Part shown: in pieces, positions 21,800 through 25,961 of the stretch
How the letters are laid out: every line of letters starts with the position of its first letter
How positions within the stretch are numbered: position 1 is the stretch's first letter
Source of the DNA: an uncultured Collinsella sp.
Lineage (GTDB): Bacteria; Actinomycetota; Coriobacteriia; Coriobacteriales; Coriobacteriaceae
NCBI GenBank assembly: GCA_900757465.1
Contig: CAAENY010000092.1
Span: 1-25,961 of the forward strand
Length of the DNA stretch: 25,961 nt
Direction: 5' to 3'
Notes under the pieces: generated by a model
Told to the model about the DNA's origin: nothing
What the model saw: the letters and a program-made list of their open reading frames with translations, nothing else
Databases searched by the model: none
Translations under genes and position numbers: made by a program

Positions 21800-21859
21800 A
21801 TGCCCTGCTCCTTCGTAGAAATTCAACGTTGTCCATGATAGCAGCGAGCCCCACCCCAA

Positions 21860-21894
21860 ACCACCACGAAGGCGCCTGTCCCCTTTGTGGCGGT
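21860..21894. repeat. Dispersed 35-bp palindromic repeat, copy 2
   Basis: ACCACCACGAAGG and CCTTTGTGGCGGT form imperfect inverted arms. The stretch matches the reverse complement of 9293-9327 at 31 of 35 positions. It lies between the pst operon terminator and the ABC-F gene. Confidence 0.7.
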
Positions 21895-21916
21895 CGTTTC
21901 GGTCGCAGAGCAAAAA

Positions 21917-21948
21917 GGCGGGCCATCTCCCAAAAGAGATGACCCGCC
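21917..21948 (-). terminator. Terminator of the pst operon
   Basis: On the minus strand GGCGGG-T-CATCTC pairs with GAGATG-G-CCCGCC (one mismatch) over a six-base loop, followed by TTTTT. It lies 57 bases past the pstB stop. Confidence 0.85.
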
Positions 21949-22004
21949 TCTCCAATCAGTCCCGTGACAACCGTGGCCGCCGCGGGCCTCAAGCATGCCC
22001 CGGA

Positions 22005-22873
<869 letters not shown>

Positions 22874-22877
<4 letters not shown>

Positions 22878-23800
22878 TCGGCCGTCATCCTCCTTGCCAG
22901 TTGCTTGCCCACGATACGGGCGACTACGTTAAACAGCAGCACGCAAATCATCAGCAGCGCCGCGGTGCCCCAGACGATCTGCTGGGCCTCGGGGCTGCCC
23001 TCGCCATAGATCTTGTAGATATGCACGGCGAGCGACTCGCCAGGGCGGAACACGTTCCAGGCACAGGTGGGGCTCGACAGGTTAAAGCTCAAGAAGTTCA
23101 GGCGAACCGGCGAGCTCATACCCGAGGTAAAGAGCAGTGCTGCGGCCTCGCCAAACACACGGCCGGCCGAAAGCACGATGCCGGTCACGATGGCGGGCAT
23201 GGCCTCGGGAATCAGGATGTGCAGCGTGGCCTCCCAGCGGGTAAGGCCCATGGCCAGGCATGCATCGCGCTGGGCCTGTGGCACGTCCTCGAGCGCCTGC
23301 TGGATCACGCGCACCAGGATGGGGATATTGAACATGGTGAGCGCGACAGCGCCGGAGATGATGGAGTACTTCCAGCCCAGCTGCACCGAGAACACCAGAA
23401 AGCCGAACATGCCGACGACGATGGAAGGCAGCGAGGACAGCGTCTCGATGGCGGTAGAGGCGATGTCGCGGATAGGGCCGTTCGGCGCGTACTCAACCAG
23501 GAAGACCGCTCCGCCTAGGCTGATGGGCACCGAGATGATCAGAGTGATCAGCAGCAGGTAGAACGAGTCGAACAGCTGGTAGAGCACGCCGCCCTGCGTT
23601 CCGTTGGCGCGCGACGGCTCTGTGAGAAAGCCCGGCTGGAACAGCGTCGAGATGCCCTCGAACAGGATATAGGCCACCATGGAGATGACGATGAGCATGA
23701 CGATGGCGACGATCGCCGTCAACACGCCCGTGACGAAGCGGTCCTGCTTTTGGACGCGCCCGAGCCTCGCCTCGTCGATGTGGATACGCGTGCTAGCCAC
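22874..23800 (-). CDS. pstA: Phosphate ABC transporter permease PstA
   Basis: This membrane subunit of 308 residues forms the phosphate channel with PstC. It has six hydrophobic segments. The conserved permease signature EAMPAIVTGIVLSAGRVFGEAAALLFT occupies about 198-224, and ETLSSLPSIVVGMFGF the region before it. The start is the GTG at 23800, which lies inside the end of pstC (eight-base overlap), so the two are translationally coupled. The N-terminal 25 residues are cytoplasmic and charged. Confidence 0.95.
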
Positions 23801-24701
23801 GAGCCTTCGCCCCCTTGCGGCCGATAAGGTGGATGATCAGGATGAAGATGAGGCTCATGCCCATCAGCAGCAGGCCGAGTGCCCACAGAACATCATCCTG
23901 GGCCGAGCCCTCGGCATAGACCGCCATGGACGTGGTGAGCGTGGTGGTGATAGTGGACGCCGGCGACAGCAGCGACATCGGCATGGCCTCGATGCCGCCG
24001 ATAACCATGCGCACGGCGAGCGTCTCGCCAAAGGCGCGGGTCATACCCAGGATGACCGCAGTCATGAGCGACGGCATGGCGGACTTGAGCACCACGTGCC
24101 AGATAGTCTGCCAGCGGGTGTAGCCCAGCGCGAGCGAGCCCTGGCGGTAGCTGTCGGGCACGGCGCGCAGGCCGTCGACCGAAAGCGTGGTCATGGTCGG
24201 CAGGATCATGACGGCCAGTACGATGGCACCGGGCAGGATACCCAAGCCCGTGCTCACGTGGAAAACGCTCTTCATAAGGCCGACGACAACGTGAAAGCCG
24301 ATCAAGCCAAAGACGACCGAGGGAATACCGGTCAAAAGCTCAATAAGCGGCTGAAAGATCTTGGAGCCAAATTTTGGTTGGATCTCGACCGCAAAGATGG
24401 CAGAGCCGATGGCGATGGGCAACGCGATGAGCGTGGAGAGCACCATGACCGCAAACGAGGTGACGATCAGGGGCAGGGCGCCGGTGTAGGGCAGGCCGTT
24501 TTTAGCCGTGTTGGCCAGGTCCCACTTGGTGCCGGTGAAAAACTCGACGACCGAGACGCCGTCTTTGACAAAAGCCGAGAGGCCCTTTTGGGCGACCATA
24601 AAGATGAGCGCGGCAACGACAAGCGTCACGAGCGCTACGCACGCGCCCGTGACGCACAGGCCCACGTTCTCAAGGTCGCGCTTTGGCAGCTGTTTTGCCA
24701 T
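23793..24701 (-). CDS. pstC: Phosphate ABC transporter permease PstC
   Basis: The 302-residue partner of PstA has six hydrophobic segments. Its signature includes ELLTGIPSVVFGLIGF (about 119-134) and the permease loop SAMPSLMTAVILGMTRAFGETLAVRMVIGG. A periplasmic loop after the first segment (KWDLANTAKNGLPYTG) is typical of PstC. GGAAAGG precedes the ATG. pstS ends 25 bases upstream, giving the operon order pstS-pstC-pstA-pstB. Confidence 0.95.
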   Translation of the reverse strand: MAKQLPKRDLENVGLCVTGACVALVTLVVAALIFMVAQKGLSAFVKDGVSVVEFFTGTKWDLANTAKNGLPYTGALPLIVTSFAVMVLSTLIALPIAIGSAIFAVEIQPKFGSKIFQPLIELLTGIPSVVFGLIGFHVVVGLMKSVFHVSTGLGILPGAIVLAVMILPTMTTLSVDGLRAVPDSYRQGSLALGYTRWQTIWHVVLKSAMPSLMTAVILGMTRAFGETLAVRMVIGGIEAMPMSLLSPASTITTTLTTSMAVYAEGSAQDDVLWALGLLLMGMSLIFILIIHLIGRKGAKARG

Positions 24702-24726
24702 TGCAAACCTTTCCGGGGGCGACTAC

Positions 24727-25665
24727 TTATTTAGCGGAGACCTTGCCGCTGGCGTCCTTGACGACCTTCATGGCAGAGACGGGGATGAAGCCCTGCTCCT
24801 CGACGAGCTTGCCCTGGACGTCGTCGGAAAGCATGAACTCCAGGAAGGCCTTGGTAGCCTCGTCGGCGTCCTTTGCACAGTACATGTGCTCGGTCGCCCA
24901 GATCTTGAAGGAGCCGTCGGTGACATTCTTGCTCTTGGGCTCCACGCCCTCGACCTTGATGGCGTTGAACTTGGAGTCGTCGAAGTGCGAGAAGTCGAGG
25001 TAGGAGATGGCGTTGTCGGTGCTGGCCATCTGAGTCTGGACATCGCCGGACTTGTCGAGCTCGGCGTCGCCCTTAAAGTCGACGGCTTCGTCGCCAAAGA
25101 CGGCAGCCTCGAAGGTGGCGCGGGTACCGGAGCCGGCCTTGCGATTGAGCACGACGATGGTGGCGTCGTCGCCGCCGACCTCCTTCCAGTTGGTGATTTG
25201 GCCGGAGAAGATACCCTTGAGCTGCTCGAGGGACAGGTCGTCGACCGTCACGTTCTTGGAGACGACGGGGCCCATGCCCACGACGGCAACCTCGTGGTCG
25301 ACGAGCTTCTTGACCTGGTCGGCCTCGAGTTTGGTCTCGGCGAAGACGTCGGAGTTGCCGATGGTGACGGTGCCGGCGGCAACAGCGGTCAGGCCCTTGC
25401 CCGAACCGTTACCCGAGCCGGAGACGGAGACGTCCGGGTTGGCATCCATGAACTTCTCGGCAGCGGCCTCGACGAGAGCCTGGAACGAGGAGGCGCCGTC
25501 GTAGGTCACCTCGCCGGAGACGGACTCGGCAGCAGCGGCGCTACCCTTGTCGGCGGCGTCGGATGCGCCGGAGCCGCCGCAACCAACGAGACCGAGACCG
25601 ACGATGCTGGCAAGACCACCAGCGAGGCCGAGGAACTGACGACGAGAATAAGCCTGATCGAGCAT
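24727..25665 (-). CDS. pstS: Phosphate-binding lipoprotein PstS
   Basis: PstS captures phosphate outside the membrane and passes it to PstC/PstA. The 312-residue protein starts at the ATG at 25665, which follows AAAGGAAG; the frame also has an ATG at 25683 without such a site. The N-terminus has a twin-arginine-like motif SRRQFLG (7-13), a hydrophobic stretch and a lipobox LVGC with lipidated C29. This suggests Tat-type export of a lipoprotein, unusual for PstS. The mature part has the PBP-like fold with SGSGNGSGKGLTAV (phosphate loop), VVLNRKAGSGTRATFE and ISYLDFSHF. A low-complexity Gly/Ser/Ala linker follows the cysteine. PhoP-like repeats lie upstream. Confidence 0.95.
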   Translation of the reverse strand: MLDQAYSRRQFLGLAGGLASIVGLGLVGCGGSGASDAADKGSAAAAESVSGEVTYDGASSFQALVEAAAEKFMDANPDVSVSGSGNGSGKGLTAVAAGTVTIGNSDVFAETKLEADQVKKLVDHEVAVVGMGPVVSKNVTVDDLSLEQLKGIFSGQITNWKEVGGDDATIVVLNRKAGSGTRATFEAAVFGDEAVDFKGDAELDKSGDVQTQMASTDNAISYLDFSHFDDSKFNAIKVEGVEPKSKNVTDGSFKIWATEHMYCAKDADEATKAFLEFMLSDDVQGKLVEEQGFIPVSAMKVVKDASGKVSAK

Positions 25666-25683
25666 GATCTTCCTTTCATACAT

Positions 25684-25961
25684 GCGACTCGCGGGAACCC
25701 CGCCCGCTTTGCTGTTTGGAAAGATACGACCCCGATCGGGCGACGACCGCCTTATCTGCGGTTTCTTACGGGCTATTGATAGACCCTTACCGCAAGCTCT
25801 GCCCAGCCTTTACAAACGGATAACAATCCAGCGCCGAACATGGCGCACCTTTTACACCAAAGGAACGTCCATTACAGTCGAAATTGTCAGCCCGGGACCG
25901 TCTCGGGCTACGATTGAGGCGCGCCCAGAACGGGCCGCCGACCGGGCGCCCGCGCACGGCC
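25684..25961. other. Upstream region of the pst operon, to the window edge
   Basis: About 280 bases without a supported gene. It contains the PhoP-like repeats listed separately. It also holds a 21-bp palindrome at 25889-25909 (AGCCCGGGAC-C-GTCTCGGGCT, one mismatch) that sits between a TTGTCA and a TACGAT and could be part of a rightward promoter or operator for a gene beyond the edge. Confidence 0.4.
25766..25876. promoter_or_regulatory. PhoP-like box cluster upstream of pstS
   Basis: TTTACA (25809-25814) and ATAACA (25820-25825) are spaced 11 bases start to start, the arrangement of PhoP/PhoB direct repeats. Further TTAC cores occur at 25766, 25787, 25852 and 25872, about two helical turns apart. 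On the minus strand GATAAG (25756-25751) sits at a plausible -10 position below the nearest core. This suggests phosphate-starvation control of pstSCAB. Confidence 0.4.

Noticed and set aside
21800..21955. Longer N-terminus for the ABC-F ATPase
   Set aside because: It would cover a dispersed repeat and part of the pst terminator, and GAAGGAG precedes the ATG at 21799.
23679..25779. Plus-strand open frames opposite pstA, pstC and pstS
   Set aside because: Products are Asp/Gly/His/Lys-rich antisense shadows of clear transporter genes in this GC-rich DNA.

Overview
The window looks like a chromosomal segment of a high-GC gut actinobacterium of the Coriobacteriia, most like Collinsella. This is inferred from protein flavour, GC-rich codon use, AT-rich pockets around a few accessory genes, and short palindromic repeats; no marker gene is present to prove it. 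No rRNA, tRNA or CRISPR array was seen. Most of the sequence is ordinary metabolism and transport. The accessory parts are a BREX phage-defence locus at the left edge and two solitary nuclease-like genes.

Left to right. Positions 1-1451 (minus strand) hold the promoter-proximal end of a BREX operon: brxA, brxB and the first codons of brxC. The GTG start of brxA sits in a run of ten G. A small orphan antitoxin-like gene with its own palindromic promoter follows (1793-1966). serC and serA (2098-4455) make serine from 3-phosphoglycerate and end at a strong terminator. An AT-rich gap carries a 147-bp element with 26-bp inverted ends, then comes the first nuclease-like gene (4805-5854, minus). An M20 metallopeptidase and a reduced DUF1015 protein (6009-7952, plus) face two tandem histidine phosphatases and a nitroreductase (8081-10032, minus). 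The nitroreductase has a DtxR/IdeR-type box upstream. HdeD-like and UPF0178 genes abut at 10268-11353. They are followed by a His-rich heavy-metal permease (minus) and a DEDDh exonuclease (plus).

The second nuclease-like gene (14028-15218) is a distant relative of the first and lies in another AT-rich pocket. Next is a metal-resistance cassette (15564-18338): a SmtB-type ArsR repressor under a perfect-consensus promoter covered by its operators, a free-standing HMA metal-binding protein, and a Zn/Cd/Pb P1B-type ATPase with its own operator copy. The ATPase has a lysine-rich tail where an HMA domain often sits.

The right third is on the minus strand: a DtxR/MntR-family regulator, an ABC-F ATPase with a HAD phosphatase, and the phosphate importer operon pstS-pstC-pstA-pstB. 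The pst operon has PhoP-like TTTACA repeats upstream, a terminator downstream, and no phoU next to it. Metal handling is a theme: a Zn-type sensor and pump, a DtxR-type sensor, a box it may bind, and a heavy-metal permease. The observations most worth testing are the homopolymer at the brxA start, the pair of solitary nuclease-like genes, the inverted-repeat element, and the shared short repeats.
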